This document shows, one piece after another, positions 32,757 to 33,834 of a stretch of 33,834 bases of DNA (the first letter of the stretch is position 1; each line of letters begins with the position of its first letter). The stretch comes from Gammaproteobacteria bacterium. GTDB taxonomy: Bacteria > Pseudomonadota > Gammaproteobacteria > GCF-002020875. The stretch spans positions 1 through 33,834 of the forward strand of contig JABGQL010000057.1 in the NCBI GenBank assembly GCA_018648825.1, given 5' to 3'. The notes under the pieces are model-generated. The model made no database searches and was not told the DNA's origin. It saw nothing but the letters and a program-made list of their open reading frames with translations. The position numbers and the translations under genes are program-made.

Positions 32757-33254
32757 ATGAAAAAGGTTTTCCGTTCTCTTATCGCTCTTGGTTTCACACT
32801 CAGCGTCTCTCTCTCCGCTTTTCAGGCTAATGCTGGCTTTGGTTTTAATGATCTCTATGTTGCAACCGATGTTGAAGCTGGGATTACAGGTGCTGATGTG
32901 GATGAGTCCATCAAGCAGCTAGCAATCAGTGAAGGCATTCTGCATGTCGCAATGTTCCCACTGAGCAAGCAGGTAGAGAAGGTGACGGGCTCCCCTTATC
33001 GTCATCTGAGTATTCACAACATCTGTGATGCAAAGACCGCCTCCCTGCTGGCTGATGTCTCTGACGCCTTTGTGATCGTCATGCCTTGCCGTATTGCAGT
33101 GGTTGAAGGCAAAGATGGCGTAGTCAGAATGTGGAGCATGAACCCTGCGATGATCACCATGATGCAGATGCCTGAAGAGCAACAAAGACTGGCGAAGATG
33201 ATCGCTGGTAAGATGCAGAATATTATCAATGGTGCTGCTGAGGGTGCCTTCTAA
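32757..33254 (+). CDS. Exported DUF302-like protein
   Basis: This 165-residue protein has a signal peptide (MKKVFRSLIALGFTLSVSLS, cleavage after about residue 26, QANA). The mature part resembles DUF302: HLSIHNICDAKTASLLADVSDAFVIVMPCRIAVVEGKDG with two conserved cysteines (in HNIC and MPC), followed by the MNPAMITMMQMP segment and a C-terminal helix. DUF302 has no settled function; members occur in the periplasm of sulfur- and metal-exposed bacteria. AAAAGGA lies twelve bases before the start, rather far. It is convergent with a Met-rich coiled-coil gene, sharing a perfect hairpin terminator. Confidence 0.78.
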   Translation: MKKVFRSLIALGFTLSVSLSAFQANAGFGFNDLYVATDVEAGITGADVDESIKQLAISEGILHVAMFPLSKQVEKVTGSPYRHLSIHNICDAKTASLLADVSDAFVIVMPCRIAVVEGKDGVVRMWSMNPAMITMMQMPEEQQRLAKMIAGKMQNIINGAAEGAF

Positions 33255-33264
33255 GCCCCCCCTC

Positions 33265-33311
33265 CCATCCACAAAAAAAGGGCGCTTAAGGCGCCCTTTT
33301 TTTGTGGATGG
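33265..33311. terminator. Bidirectional terminator, perfect 21-bp stem
   Basis: Bases 33265-33285 and 33291-33311 are perfect inverted repeats of 21 bp around a 5-base loop. The inner part is GGGCGC/GCGCCC flanked by A7 and T7, and the outer part is CCATCCAC/GTGGATGG. The A and T tracts give a T-run in either direction, so it can terminate both the DUF302-like gene and the convergent coiled-coil gene. Confidence 0.93.
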
Positions 33312-33322
33312 TCTGCTCTTCT

Positions 33323-33834
33323 TTAGAAGGGGCTAAAGCGGGAGAACATCCCTCGGGGTGACATTCCACGATTCATAGAGCCCATCTCACGGGTCATATG
33401 GAAGGTACTGTTAGCCATATGCTGTGTAGACTGATCTAAGTTAACCATACTCGCCATCATCGGCTCTAGTGTCTGGGTATGCCCGGTGATCTGCTGCATA
33501 CTACCGCGCATATCTTCCATAGAGACGGTAATCGCCTCCATGTTGCCATCAATGGCGTTAAGGTTACGGGTCATCACCTGCACATTGCTGGACATATTCT
33601 CAATGCCATCAACCATGCTTGCCATATGCGGCCCCATGTAAGGATCAATGCTGGTAGAGATCACCTGAATGTTACGCGCGATGTGCGACATATCCTGAGT
33701 CAGATGATAGATCATGTAGAAGCCATAGATAGAGAGTACGCAGAACGCAAACAACGCAGGATAGACCACCATCTCCCAACGACGTGCGCTCTTCTCAAAG
33801 CAGCTGGCAAAACGCTCTAGTGGCTGCCCATTCA
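33323..33834 (-). CDS. Third Met-rich coiled-coil membrane protein (N-terminus cut by window edge)
   Basis: The frame is open to the right edge, so the start is missing. The visible part begins NGQPLERFASCFEKSARRWE, then a transmembrane helix (MVVYPALFAFCVLSIYGFYM). A helical periplasmic part with heptad-like spacing follows (MSHIARNIQVISTSIDPYM, then GPHMASMVDGIENM) and ends in a Gly/Met/Arg/Phe tail, MSPRGMFSRFSPF. There are 21 Met in the last 149 residues. The layout (polar N-part, one TM, Met-rich coil, short basic tail) matches the two genes at 12562-13703. Function is unknown. It converges with the DUF302-like gene. Confidence 0.78.
   Translation of the reverse strand, partial: NGQPLERFASCFEKSARRWEMVVYPALFAFCVLSIYGFYMIYHLTQDMSHIARNIQVISTSIDPYMGPHMASMVDGIENMSSNVQVMTRNLNAIDGNMEAITVSMEDMRGSMQQITGHTQTLEPMMASMVNLDQSTQHMANSTFHMTREMGSMNRGMSPRGMFSRFSPF

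Overview
The window looks like a chromosomal segment of a free-living or symbiotic gammaproteobacterium of the Chromatiales/Thiotrichales type. This is an inference from gene content and order (fxsA next to the groES control region, cutA-dsbD-tlpA-aroQ-accB-accC-prmA, cmoM, a DNAJ_related protein, BaeSR/Spy) and from several small envelope families that I associate with sulfur-oxidising gammaproteobacteria. No rRNA, tRNA, CRISPR array, insertion sequence or prophage was seen.

Region 1 (1-8.2 kb) is housekeeping. A perfect CIRCE operator with a sigma-32-type promoter sits at the left edge, reading leftward to what should be groES outside the window. fxsA follows on the minus strand. Then come plus-strand cutA, dsbD, a TlpA-like thioredoxin, aroQ, accB, accC, prmA, hemH and a DUF523 gene, many of them overlapping or nearly so.

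Region 2 (8.15-15.1 kb) has a bacteriohemerythrin gene divergent from ppk2, a 14-bp G-rich tandem repeat, a DUF2939 gene, and a molybdenum-cofactor run mobA-mobB-moeA. Two single-pass, Met-rich coiled-coil membrane proteins of unknown function are coupled behind moeA. cmoM (tRNA wobble uridine modification) and a deoxyinosine/uracil glycosylase-like gene close the region.

Region 3 (15.05-24.1 kb, minus strand) has a DUF5610 protein, an RHH/ParE toxin-antitoxin pair with a palindromic operator, and a tightly packed efflux operon. The operon order is tetR - outer membrane factor - membrane fusion protein - RND pump - DnaJ-related - ogt, preceded by a 24-bp near-palindrome that overlaps a plausible promoter.

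Region 4 (24.1-33.8 kb) is stress and envelope biology: an NnrS-like protein, a Tpx peroxiredoxin with an unusual Cys-rich tail, a decayed two-gene unit (a TPR-like gene and a DUF1566/EF-hand gene, each with two separate lesions), a small HTH protein, a small secreted protein, a BaeR/BaeS-type two-component system and a Spy/CpxP-like chaperone. A small membrane protein, a DUF302-like exported protein and a third Met-rich coiled-coil protein, cut by the right edge, follow. Two 24-bp sites, 22/24 identical and resembling the BaeR box, lie upstream of the small secreted protein and between baeS and spy. The most interesting undescribed element is the recurring Met-rich coiled-coil family together with the DUF302 protein and the BaeSR/Spy envelope-stress block.
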